The notes under the pieces are model-generated. The model ran no database searches. It was not told the origin of the DNA and saw only the letters and a list, made by a program, of their open reading frames with translations. 40,387 nucleotides of DNA, from NCBI GenBank assembly GCA_025963465.1, contig JAOQAP010000019.1, positions 1 to 40,387 of the forward strand. Direction: 5' to 3'. Of this stretch, positions 22,879 to 32,392 are shown in pieces. Source of the stretch: Flavipsychrobacter sp. (GTDB lineage Bacteria; Bacteroidota; Bacteroidia; Chitinophagales; Chitinophagaceae). How positions within the stretch are numbered: position 1 is the stretch's first letter; each line of letters opens with the position of its first letter. A program made the translations under genes and the position numbers.

Positions 22879-23535
22879 CTACTCCTGCCAGAGGAATGGG
22901 AACAATATTATTCCCAGGATGATCACCAATATATCCAGCCCCAATAACACGAGCGCCAGTCCCCACCAGTAAGGCATATAGACAGGCGATATGGCCGTAA
23001 GCGCGAGTTTGCTGAGTATCATAAGCACGGGTGTAACCAAAGGAAAGCCGAGTATGGCCATAAGCGCAGAATTCTGCTGCGCACGGGCAGCAATAGCAGA
23101 AAGAAAAGTAAACACCGCAGAAAGGCTGATACTGCCCACCATAGAGATCAACACGAACAGACCTGTCTGCTGCAATGGCCAGCCCAGCATAACTGCATAT
23201 AGAGCAAGGCTTACAAGGCTCATCAGCATCATCAGCACTATGCTATACAGCATCTTGGCAAGCAGGAAGGTAGTAGGCTTTACCAGCGTGAAGTAATAAC
23301 GGAAACGGTTAGGATGCTCCTGCAGAAAGCTTTTGGCAACAGAATTTACCGCTACGAACAATTGTGTGAGCCAGAACAACGCGTTCCATATGCCGGCTTC
23401 AGGCTGGCCGCTCATCATGTACACTACGAACACCGTAGCGCCTACATAAAGCAGCACCCCAAAGAGCGTATGCTTTTGCCGCCACTCCATGAGCAGATCT
23501 TTCTTAACAAGCGATATAAAAGCTGTTGCAGCCAT
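22879..23535 (-). CDS. ccmB: Heme exporter protein B (CcmB)-like ABC permease subunit
   Basis: 218 aa with about six transmembrane helices. The N-terminal FISLVKKDLLMEWRQKHTLFGVLLY and the LFWLTQLFVAVNSVAKSF segment are typical of CcmB, the membrane subunit of the CcmABCD heme-handling ABC system used in cytochrome c maturation. Bacteroidota usually carry ccmB next to ccmC/ccmD, but here the downstream gene is a PanE-like reductase 140 bp away, and no other ccm gene is in the window. The start ATG at 23535 fits the family N-terminus. Assignment is by overall pattern; moderately high confidence. Confidence 0.82.
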   Translation of the reverse strand: MAATAFISLVKKDLLMEWRQKHTLFGVLLYVGATVFVVYMMSGQPEAGIWNALFWLTQLFVAVNSVAKSFLQEHPNRFRYYFTLVKPTTFLLAKMLYSIVLMMLMSLVSLALYAVMLGWPLQQTGLFVLISMVGSISLSAVFTFLSAIAARAQQNSALMAILGFPLVTPVLMILSKLALTAISPVYMPYWWGLALVLLGLDILVIILGIILFPFLWQE

Positions 23536-23638
23536 TGTACAGGGGCAAAAGTAACCATTTAGACCGTTGTGGTTTACCTATTATTTTCATCATGTAAAAG
23601 GCTTAAAACATGGCGATTATTTTTTTTCGTCCCAGAGT

Positions 23639-23668
23639 TTGTTTTTCCAATATCGAGTTCTATATTTG
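23639..23668 (+). promoter_or_regulatory. Bacteroidota-type promoter of the tRNA genes
   Basis: TTG at 23639-23641, 19-nt spacer, then a perfect -7 box TATATTTG at 23661-23668. It lies 35 nt upstream of tRNA-Gly and is the cleanest promoter in the window. Confidence 0.8.
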
Positions 23669-23703
23669 CACTCTCGAAACGGAATAACAGTTCTTTAAAA
23701 AAT

Positions 23704-23776
<73 letters not shown>

Positions 23777-23783
23777 CTTAAGG

Positions 23784-23819
23784 TTCCATCCCGACTTCGT
23801 TGGGATGGAATTTTTTTTT
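23784..23819 (+). terminator. Terminator between the two tRNA genes
   Basis: Stem TTCCATCCC / GGGATGGAA with a 9-nt loop and a nine-T run. It implies that the following tRNA-Leu has its own promoter, or read-through. Confidence 0.85.
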
Positions 23820-23853
23820 ACACCTTTCCGGTACTACCACCGGAAAACAAGGA

Positions 23854-23939
23854 GCCCTGGTGGCGGAATCGGTAGACGCGCAGGACTTAAAATCCTGTTT
23901 GCAGTAATGCGAGTACGGGTTCAATTCCCGTCTGGGGCA
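23854..23939 (+). tRNA. tRNA-Leu (anticodon UAA)
   Basis: Class II tRNA of 86 nt: acceptor GCCCTGG / CTGGGGC (two wobble pairs), anticodon stem CAGGA / TCCTG around a loop with TAA, a long variable arm, and T-arm GGGTTCAATTCCC. The discriminator is A, with no encoded CCA. The 3' end of such genes is a frequent integration site for mobile elements. Confidence 0.95.
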
Positions 23940-23947
23940 CAGGTTAC

Positions 23948-23974
23948 AGCCGTTTCTTAGGAAACGGCTTTTTC
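23948..23974 (+). terminator. Terminator after tRNA-Leu
   Basis: Stem AGCCGTTTC / GAAACGGCT, loop TTAG, then a T run. Confidence 0.85.
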
Positions 23975-24323
23975 ATTGGGTAAAACATAGATAAAACATT
24001 TACATCAACAATAAGAGATCAATCATTAAGACTGAAAACTATTGTGTCGGGTATGCTCTCCCACTCCACCAGAAAAGCCACAAGCCTTTTGACCATATTT
24101 TTTGCATAGAATCGTCTTGAAAGTATCTACCGTAAGGGCATCTGGAAGAAAATGAATGAAACTAACTACAACATCTACTTTAGAAGCATAGTCATAAAAT
24201 GAAATTCATTGCTTTATAGCATAAGTCAACGATAACATTCTATTTAGAAAAATACCGTTTTTTAACGGTAATATATATCACGCCAATCAATTACCTTGCT
24301 CATCTAACAAATACGCATTACCC
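23975..24323. other. Gene-poor gap between tRNA-Leu and the CRISPR locus
   Basis: No gene recognised. On the minus strand a frame without a start codon stays open for roughly 55 codons (about 24025-24205) with plausible protein-like content, perhaps the decayed end of a gene, but chance is equally possible. A small hairpin TACCGTT / AACGGTA lies near 24257. Position directly after a tRNA 3' end makes this a natural place for remnants of an integration event. Confidence 0.4.
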
Positions 24324-24324
24324 A

Positions 24325-24413
24325 AATAAAAATGCCCCCGTCAAAGTCGAGGGCAACTTAATGTTTACACAACGGGATAGACCCTTATTGCGATTTGCTT
24401 CAGTGCGAAGTTA
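24325..24413 (-). ncRNA. tracrRNA of the type II-C CRISPR system
   Basis: On the minus strand, AAGCAAATCGCAAT (24400 down to 24387) can pair over 14 consecutive positions, two of them G-U, with the first 14 bases of the repeat read on the minus strand (GTTGTGATTTGCTT). Directly after this anti-repeat come AAGG and a small GGG/CCC nexus-like hairpin. The RNA ends in a strong terminator: GCCCTCG / CGGGGGC (24334-24354) followed by ATTTTTATTT. This is the usual order of a Cas9 tracrRNA. A -7-like TATATTTT lies at 24427-24420, fitting a start near 24413; no -33 element is seen. It diverges from cas9, starting about 50 nt upstream of its ATG. Both ends are approximate. Confidence 0.85.
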
Positions 24414-24464
24414 GCGAATAAAATATAAAAAGAGCAGCAAAAACATTCTTTATTTTTAATATTT

Positions 24465-27400
24465 ATGAGCAAAAAAATTCTTGGACTGGATCTCGGCACA
24501 ACCTCTATCGGATGGGCATTTGTAACTGAAGCTGAAAACGACACAGAGCAGTCTACTATTGAAAAAACAGGTGTGCGGGTTAACCCTCTTACAACCGACG
24601 AGCAGACCAATTTTGAAAAAGGCAAGCCCGTTTCAGTCAATGCCGACCGGACTTTAAAACGTGGTGCGCGGCGTACTCTGCAACGCTACAAGCAAAGACG
24701 GGTAAACCTTATCAATATCTTGATAAAAAATAACATCATCAGCGCAGAAACCATTTTAGCTGAAAATGATAAAGACACTACTCATAGCACCTATGCCTTA
24801 AGAGCAAAGGCAGCCACTGATGAAGTCACCAAGGAAGCCTTTGTGCGCGTATTGCTGATGATAAATAAGAAACGCGGCTATAAAAGTAGTCGTAAGGCGA
24901 AGAACGAAGAAGATGGTCAAGCCATTGACGGCATGGCCGTGGCTAAAAGATTATACGAGGAGAACCTTACTCCAGGGCAATTGTGTTATCAGCTTTTGAA
25001 AGACGGGAAAAAGTCATTACCCGATTTCTATCGTTCAGATCTCAACAATGAATTAAATACGGTTTGGCAATTTCAAAAGCAGTTCTATCCCGAGATATTA
25101 ACCGATGAATTCAGAAAGTTAATAGAAGGAAAAGGACAAAGAGCCACCTCCGCAGCCTTTTGGAGCAAATACGGCTTTAATACTGCCGAAATGAAGGGAA
25201 CGAGGGATGAGAAAAAGCTCAAAGCCTATGAGTGGCGTAGTAAATCCTTGAGTACTCAGCTTAGCAAGGAAGAAGCAGCGTACGTAATCACAGAGATAAA
25301 CAGTAACATAAACAACTCAAGCGGCTATTTAGGAGCTATAAGCGACAGAAGCAAAGAACTGTACTTCAATAAGGAAACCATCGGTCAATACCTGCATAAG
25401 CAGCTTTGTGCTAATCCGCATACCCGGATGAAAAACCAGGTTTTTTACCGGCAGGATTACATGGACGAGTTTGAAACGATCTGGGAAACACAGGCTATAT
25501 TTCACAAGGAACTCACGCTCGCGTTAAAAGAAGAAATAAGAGACATTGTCATTTTTTATCAGCGCAAGCTGAAATCTCAGAAAGATTTGGTGAGCTTTTG
25601 CGAATTTGAAAACAAAAAGACTGAGACCACATCTGGCGGAAAGGCGACAACTAAAACCATCGGGTATAAAGTGGCTCCCAAGCCATCGCCCCTGTTCCAG
25701 GAGTTTAAAATATGGCAAAACCTGAACAGCTTGCTAGCGCAAAATAAATCAACCAAGGAAACTGCAGCTTTTGACATGGAGGCCAAGCAGTCTCTTTTTA
25801 ACGAGCTAAACCTCAAAGGCAATCTCTCGAAAAATGACGTACTGACACTGCTGGGCTACAAGTCTAAAGACTGGGACCTTAATTTTTCGATCATTGAGGG
25901 CAACCGGACAAATCAAGCACTATATGAGGCCTATCTGAAGATATTAGAGATCGAAGGGTATGACGTGAAAGAACTGTTGCACGTTAAAGCTAATAAAGAC
26001 GAAGCAAAGTTGCAAGAGCTGGAGGTACCTGCTTCTGACATCAAGCATATGGTGCGTTCAATATTTGATTCTTTAGGCATTAATGAAGCCATACTTGACT
26101 TCAATGCCGAACTTGATGGCAAAGCGTTCGAGCAGCAGCCTTCGTATCAACTATGGCATTTACTGTATTCCTACGAAGGAGACAATTCACCTTCCGGCAA
26201 TGACAAGCTATTCAAATTATTGCAAGCTAAATTCGGCTTCACGCTTCCTCATGCGAAAATACTGGCCGGCATCAGCCTGTCAGATGACTATGGCAGCTTG
26301 AGCGCCAAAGCAATGCGAAAGATCTTCCCTTTCATCAAAGAAAATAAGTATAGCGAAGCGTGCAGTTTGGCTGGCTACAACCATTCATCTTCATTGACGA
26401 AGGAGGAAAACGAGAAAAGAATTTTGAAAGGACGGCTGGAACTGTTGCCCAAAAATAGCCTTCGTAACCCAGTAGTCGAGAAGATATTGAACCAAATGGT
26501 GAATGTGGTTAATGCTATCATTGACGATCCCAGCTTAGGGAAGCCGGATGAGATCAGAATTGAGCTGGCCCGAGAGTTGAAGAAGAACGCCAAAGAGCGT
26601 GAAGAAATGACTTCGCAGATAAACAAAGCCAATGCGGAGCATGAGCAGATAAGACAAATACTGATCAGAGAAGACGGCATTAAAAATCCAACCCGCAACG
26701 ACATCATCCGCTATAAGCTCTACCAGGAGTTGAAGAGCATTGGGTATAAAACGATTTATTCCAATACCTATATTCCTCGCGAAAAGCTATTTTCCAAAGA
26801 ATTCGACATTGAGCATATTATACCCAAGGCATTGTTGTTTGATGACAGCTTTAGCAATAAAACACTCTGCGTTCGACAAGAGAATCTTGATAAAGCTGAC
26901 AAATGCGCAAGTGAGTTTATCGGACCATATTTCGGGGAGGATAAGATACAGGGATATTTGGACAGAGTTGAAATGCTGTATGAAATTAAGTTAAAAAGCC
27001 CCGATGATGGCATTAGCAAGGCCAAGTACAAAAAGCTGCTGATGAAAGCCAGTGAGATAGGTCAAGGGTTTATCGAACGGGATCTGCGGGATACTCAGTA
27101 TATCGCCAAAAAAGCCAAGCAAATGCTACTAGAAACATGCAGGACGGTAGTAAGCACATCAGGCAGTATTACAAATCGTTTGCGCGAAGATTGGGACCTG
27201 GTGAATATCATGCAGGAGCTTAACATGGATAAATACCGATCGTTAGGACTTACTGAAATGATCGAGAAAAAGGACGGCGGTTCTAAAGAGCGTATCGTTG
27301 ACTGGAGCAAACGTAACGACCACCGACACCATGCCATGGATGCTTTGACGATCGCCTTTACAAAACACAGCCACATTCAATATCTGAATAACCTGAACGC

Positions 27401-28703
27401 TAGGAAGCTTGAAGACAAAAAAGGAAGGGAAATTCAAGGCATTGAACAGAAGGAAACGTACATCGCAACAGACGACACCGGCAATAAGAAAAGAAAGTTT
27501 AGGCTGCCGTTGCCTAGTTTCCGCATCGAAGCTAAGAAACATCTGGAAAATGTGTTGGTTTCCTGCAAAGCAAAAAATAAGGTGGTTACCAAAAACAAGA
27601 ATACTTTTAAAATAAAGGCAGGCGAAAAAACGAAGATAGAGCTCACGCCACGCGGACAACTGCATAAGGAAACTGTGTATGGTCGACTGAAGCAATATGC
27701 GACCAAAGAAGAAAAAATCGGGGCAAGATTTGACGAATCAATGATACAGAAAATTGCTTCGGAAAAGTACCGTATCGCCCTATTACAAAGGCTTAGAGAG
27801 AACGGCAATGATCCAAAGAAAGCCTTTACAGGCAAAAACAGCTTTGACAAGAATCCTATATATCTAGATGAAGCGAAAACCCAATCGGTGCCGGAAAAAG
27901 TAAAGCTGTCATGGCTTGAAGATGACTACACGATCCGTAAAGACGTGACACCCGACAACTTCAAGGATGTCAAAAGCTTGGAAAAAGTAATTGATGTAGG
28001 AGTGAGAGGCATATTGAAAAGGAGGCTGGAGGATCATAATGGCAATTCGAAAGAAGCGTTCTCCAATCTTGATAAGAACCCAATCTGGCTCAATAAAGAC
28101 AAAGGCATTGCAATAAAAAGAGTAACCATTAGCGGTGTGAAAACTGCGGAAGCATTGCATGACAAAAAGGATCATCATGGCAAGCTTATCTTAGATGAAA
28201 ATAATAATAAAATACCTGCTGACTTTGTCAGTACCGGCAACAATCACCATGTTGCTATTTATAGAGACCAGGAGGGGAATTTGCAGGATACAGTAACTTC
28301 TTTTTATGAAACAGTTGAAAGAGCCAATCAAGGTCTGTCTTCTGTTGACAAAGAATATAATCAGCATCTTGGCTGGCAATTCTTGTTTACCATGAAGCAA
28401 AACGAGTATTTTGTTTTCCCTTCAGACCAGTTCGATCCATCGGAGGTTGATCTCATGAATCCCCTAAACAATAAAATAATCAGCCCTAATTTATTCAGGG
28501 TGCAGAAATTTTCCAAATTGACATATGGCAATTCAGCAGTGCGCGAATACGTATTTCGGCATCACCTTGAAACGTCTGTCGATGATAAAAAGGAACTGAA
28601 AGAAATAACATTTAAGAACATTAAGAGTCTCCCTTACTTTGAAAAAGCGGTCAAAGTCCGTATCAATCACATTGGGCAGATCGTTAAAGTTGGCGAGTAT
28701 TAA
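24465..28703 (+). CDS. cas9: CRISPR-associated endonuclease Cas9 (type II-C)
   Basis: RNA-guided DNA nuclease of 1412 aa, within the size range of the large Bacteroidota II-C enzymes. RuvC-I contains Asp9 (LGLDLGTTSIGWAF). The Arg-rich bridge helix is at about 62-79 (RTLKRGARRTLQRYKQRR). RuvC-II has Glu700 (IRIELAREL). The HNH domain is FDIEHIIPKALLFDDSFSNK, with His784 as general base and Glu783 where many Cas9s have Asp. RuvC-III has His956 and Asp959 (HHAMDAL). All nuclease motifs are therefore present. The roughly 400 C-terminal residues hold the wedge and PAM-interacting regions; the PAM cannot be read from sequence. It is followed closely by cas1 and cas2, and no csn2 or cas4 is present, as in II-C. 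Confidence 0.97.
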   Translation: MSKKILGLDLGTTSIGWAFVTEAENDTEQSTIEKTGVRVNPLTTDEQTNFEKGKPVSVNADRTLKRGARRTLQRYKQRRVNLINILIKNNIISAETILAENDKDTTHSTYALRAKAATDEVTKEAFVRVLLMINKKRGYKSSRKAKNEEDGQAIDGMAVAKRLYEENLTPGQLCYQLLKDGKKSLPDFYRSDLNNELNTVWQFQKQFYPEILTDEFRKLIEGKGQRATSAAFWSKYGFNTAEMKGTRDEKKLKAYEWRSKSLSTQLSKEEAAYVITEINSNINNSSGYLGAISDRSKELYFNKETIGQYLHKQLCANPHTRMKNQVFYRQDYMDEFETIWETQAIFHKELTLALKEEIRDIVIFYQRKLKSQKDLVSFCEFENKKTETTSGGKATTKTIGYKVAPKPSPLFQEFKIWQNLNSLLAQNKSTKETAAFDMEAKQSLFNELNLKGNLSKNDVLTLLGYKSKDWDLNFSIIEGNRTNQALYEAYLKILEIEGYDVKELLHVKANKDEAKLQELEVPASDIKHMVRSIFDSLGINEAILDFNAELDGKAFEQQPSYQLWHLLYSYEGDNSPSGNDKLFKLLQAKFGFTLPHAKILAGISLSDDYGSLSAKAMRKIFPFIKENKYSEACSLAGYNHSSSLTKEENEKRILKGRLELLPKNSLRNPVVEKILNQMVNVVNAIIDDPSLGKPDEIRIELARELKKNAKEREEMTSQINKANAEHEQIRQILIREDGIKNPTRNDIIRYKLYQELKSIGYKTIYSNTYIPREKLFSKEFDIEHIIPKALLFDDSFSNKTLCVRQENLDKADKCASEFIGPYFGEDKIQGYLDRVEMLYEIKLKSPDDGISKAKYKKLLMKASEIGQGFIERDLRDTQYIAKKAKQMLLETCRTVVSTSGSITNRLREDWDLVNIMQELNMDKYRSLGLTEMIEKKDGGSKERIVDWSKRNDHRHHAMDALTIAFTKHSHIQYLNNLNARKLEDKKGREIQGIEQKETYIATDDTGNKKRKFRLPLPSFRIEAKKHLENVLVSCKAKNKVVTKNKNTFKIKAGEKTKIELTPRGQLHKETVYGRLKQYATKEEKIGARFDESMIQKIASEKYRIALLQRLRENGNDPKKAFTGKNSFDKNPIYLDEAKTQSVPEKVKLSWLEDDYTIRKDVTPDNFKDVKSLEKVIDVGVRGILKRRLEDHNGNSKEAFSNLDKNPIWLNKDKGIAIKRVTISGVKTAEALHDKKDHHGKLILDENNNKIPADFVSTGNNHHVAIYRDQEGNLQDTVTSFYETVERANQGLSSVDKEYNQHLGWQFLFTMKQNEYFVFPSDQFDPSEVDLMNPLNNKIISPNLFRVQKFSKLTYGNSAVREYVFRHHLETSVDDKKELKEITFKNIKSLPYFEKAVKVRINHIGQIVKVGEY

Positions 28704-28715
28704 AAAAGCAGCGTC

Positions 28716-30000
<1,285 letters not shown>

Positions 30001-30001
30001 A

Positions 30002-30043
30002 ACAGGAATAAAAAAATGAGCAAAAACTCAATTTTTTATTCCT
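30002..30043. terminator. A/T-rich hairpin between cas2 and the CRISPR array
   Basis: An 18-bp arm starting AGGAATAAAAAA pairs with TTTTTTATTCCT over almost its whole length (one mismatch), with a short A-rich loop closed by GAG/CTC. Because both arms contain A or T runs, it can act as terminator for the cas operon and for array transcripts arriving from the right. Confidence 0.6.
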
Positions 30044-30089
30044 GAAAACGGGGCTAAAACCGCTCTGGTAGCTATTCGTAGCGATTGCT

Positions 30090-31599
30090 GTTGTTTAAGA
30101 CTCCTAAGCTACGAAAATTTGAAAGCAAATCACAACGCTAAACGAATTGTTACCCGATTACATGTGTTGTTTAAGACTCCTAAGCTACGAAAATTTGAAA
30201 GCAAATCACAACGAAACGATTGTTGTTACTCCTGCTACTGTGGTTGTTTAAGACTCCTAAGCTACGAAAATTTGAAAGCAAATCACAACAGCATCAACAA
30301 TGCTGACGGTCAGACATGGGTTGTTTAAGACTCCTAAGCTACGAAAATTTGAAAGCAAATCACAACCGGTGGTACTCCTACTATAACTAAAACTGTGTTG
30401 TTTAAGACTCCTAAGCTACGAAAATTTGAAAGCAAATCACAACTGATAGGCGCAATACCGAAGCGGGGGCTGGGTTGTTTAAGACTCCTAAGCTACGAAA
30501 ATTTGAAAGCAAATCACAACCTCCGGTGTTTTGTTCGCAGGAAAATAAGAAGGTTGTTTAAGACTCCTAAGCTACGAAAATTTGAAAGCAAATCACAACC
30601 ATAAGGTTTGGTATTAAAAGCCCGTCTCGGTTGTTTAAGACTCCTAAGCTACGAAAATTTGAAAGCAAATCACAACGGGATAATGTTCACTACTGTACAT
30701 GTATAAGTTGTTTAAGACTCCTAAGCTACGAAAATTTGAAAGCAAATCACAACGTATAAAGATAGGGTGTAACATAGCCCTTTGTTGTTTAAGACTCCTA
30801 AGCTACGAAAATTTGAAAGCAAATCACAACGTATACACCCGCATACAGGAGGCTAAAATTGTTGTTTAAGACTCCTAAGCTACGAAAATTTGAAAGCAAA
30901 TCACAACTCGGTAACACTTTGTAGGCGGTGCTGGTGCGTTGTTTAAGACTCCTAAGCTACGAAAATTTGAAAGCAAATCACAACCATGAAGCGGATAAAA
31001 GCATCTTGTTTTTGTTGTTTAAGACTCCTAAGCTACGAAAATTTGAAAGCAAATCACAACTGCGCAGCATATATCCGGTGGTAGTACTTTGTTGTTTAAG
31101 ACTCCTAAGCTACGAAAATTTGAAAGCAAATCACAACTTCTATCCCGAGGTCTGCCATCCAGTCCTCGTTGTTTAAGACTCCTAAGCTACGAAAATTTGA
31201 AAGCAAATCACAACTGAACATTAACGACATACACACTGTAACAAGTTGTTTAAGACTCCTAAGCTACGAAAATTTGAAAGCAAATCACAACTAAGGATGG
31301 ATTTAGCACCCGCAACATTAAGTTGTTTAAGACTCCTAAGCTACGAAAATTTGAAAGCAAATCACAACTGAATTGGTTGAGGCTATGGATAGTGCAGTGT
31401 TGTTTAAGACTCCTAAGCTACGAAAATTTGAAAGCAAATCACAACTATTACCCTGTATAACCTGGTAGTCTACTGGTTGTTTAAGACTCCTAAGCTACGA
31501 AAATTTGAAAGCAAATCACAACTTGTTTTTGCTGTGTAGCCTATCTCTTTGCGTTGTTTAAGACTCCTAAGCTACGAAAATTTGAAAGCAAATCACAAC
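30090..31599 (-). CRISPR. Type II-C CRISPR array, 20 repeats and 19 spacers
   Basis: Twenty 47-nt repeats start at 30090, 30166, 30243, 30320, 30397, 30474, 30553, 30630, 30707, 30784, 30861, 30938, 31014, 31091, 31168, 31245, 31322, 31399, 31476 and 31553. All look identical, including both end copies. Spacers are 30 nt except the first and twelfth (29) and the sixth (32). On the plus strand the repeat reads GTTGTTTAAGACTCC...AAATCACAAC. The strand giving guide RNAs is minus, because the repeat read there starts GTTGTGATTTGC and pairs with the tracrRNA. No spacer matched elsewhere in the window by eye, and no spacer is duplicated. The absence of any degenerate repeat suggests recent activity or a recently trimmed array. 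Confidence 0.98.
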
Positions 31600-31665
31600 C
31601 ACCACATTCTCTATCTGAAAGACAATGGAGAGGGCTTTGACCAGCAGACCGTAAAACGCGGTAAC
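31600..31665 (+). pseudogene. Fragment of a histidine-kinase ATPase domain abutting the last repeat
   Basis: Immediately after repeat 20 the plus strand encodes 22 codons reading HHILYLKDNGEGFDQQTV followed by KRGN. DNGEGF is the G1 (ATP-lid) box of HATPase_c domains, and the surroundings fit NarX/LytS-type kinases, where G1 is followed by a GNGL-type motif. Similarity stops after GN, the frame soon runs into stops, and nothing kinase-like lies on the other side of the array. It is therefore an isolated gene scrap, not a gene. Confidence 0.55.
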
Positions 31666-31819
31666 CGTACATACTACACCACTATTGCCGTAACGTTGTT
31701 AATAACCCCTATTTTTCTTGTAAATTTAATATTAAATAAGTGTACTTTTATTTTTTATGTTGTCAATGCATTAATTTTTACATCAGCTGAATATTAATTG
31801 ATAATTTCAAAAAAAGTCA
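31666..31819. other. AT-rich stretch beside the array (possible leader side)
   Basis: About 150 bp, very AT-rich beyond 31695, without an ORF. Since guide RNAs are read leftward, this side is upstream of the array and is the expected leader end, although a kinase fragment lies between it and the first-transcribed repeat. It also holds the untranslated region of the next gene. Confidence 0.4.
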
Positions 31820-32089
31820 ATGGAGGTTATTTGTATAGAAGATAGCGCCTTTTATTCACTCGTCGAGCAAGTATTCCAGCGCTTGAAGGAGAAGGAGAAT
31901 TCCAGAGATGATAAGTGGATTTCGGCGGACGAGGCCATGAATAAACTTCGTATATCTAGTAAAACCACTCTGCAGAAATTACGTGATGAAGGAAAAATCA
32001 GGTTTTCCCAACCTGAAAAAAAGATGATTCTGTATGACCGAGATTCAATTGATAGCTATCTTGAAAAGCATGCAAAAGAAACTTTCTAA
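31820..32089 (+). CDS. Helix-turn-helix (excisionase-like) protein of a mobile element
   Basis: 89 aa. An N-terminal helix with LVEQVFQRLKEKENSRDDKWISADEAM leads into a winged-helix HTH (WISADEAMNKLRISSKTTLQKLRDEGKIRFSQPEKKMILYDRDSIDSYLEKH). This is the Xis/MerR-like HTH_17 architecture common in Bacteroidota integrative elements, where it controls excision or transfer. The next two genes, a small unknown protein and a RadC-like protein, are frequent companions in such elements. It starts 220 bp from the CRISPR array. Confidence 0.8.
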   Translation: MEVICIEDSAFYSLVEQVFQRLKEKENSRDDKWISADEAMNKLRISSKTTLQKLRDEGKIRFSQPEKKMILYDRDSIDSYLEKHAKETF

Positions 32090-32091
32090 TC

Positions 32092-32337
32092 ATGAACACG
32101 GAAGAACAACAATACATCCAGGGCTTTAATCACGGTTATCTGCTGACCAAGCACCTACCCGATCTCGTAGCCAAATTGGTCAAACAGATCAAAGAAACGA
32201 CCAGTCACTATTTGTCGGGCTTCTTTTCAGGCAAGGAAGAATATGAGCTTGAAAATACCCGTGAACAATTAGGCCAACTTAGAGATATACGGGAGAAAGG
32301 CAAAGAACGAGGACTTGATTTAGCAGATGAACGCTAA
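32092..32337 (+). CDS. Conserved mobile-element protein of unknown function (81 aa)
   Basis: Starts 2 nt after the stop of the HTH gene, so it is translationally coupled to it. The sequence begins MNTEEQQYIQGFNHGYLLTKH, has the segment LSGFFSGKEEYELEN and ends with a charged helix (LGQLRDIREKGKERGLDLADER). I recognise this FNHGYLL...GFFSGKEEYE pattern as typical of small proteins found beside HTH and RadC genes in Bacteroidota mobile elements. No function is known and no enzymatic motif is visible. Confidence 0.75.
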   Translation: MNTEEQQYIQGFNHGYLLTKHLPDLVAKLVKQIKETTSHYLSGFFSGKEEYELENTREQLGQLRDIREKGKERGLDLADER

Positions 32338-32392
32338 TTTTCAATAATTCTAAGCTTTCCCAACTAACCTTGCGTCTGGTATACTAGGCCAT

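Noticed and set aside
22739-22966. N-terminal extension of 76 residues on the ketopantoate-reductase-like gene.
   Set aside because: It overlaps the ccmB gene and precedes a canonical Rossmann start at MAKTKIVIAGIGG.
30119-31797. Plus-strand open frames of 69-82 codons across the array, repeating the peptide LLSYENLKANHN.
   Set aside because: They are translations of the CRISPR repeats themselves; the repeat unit, not a protein, is conserved.
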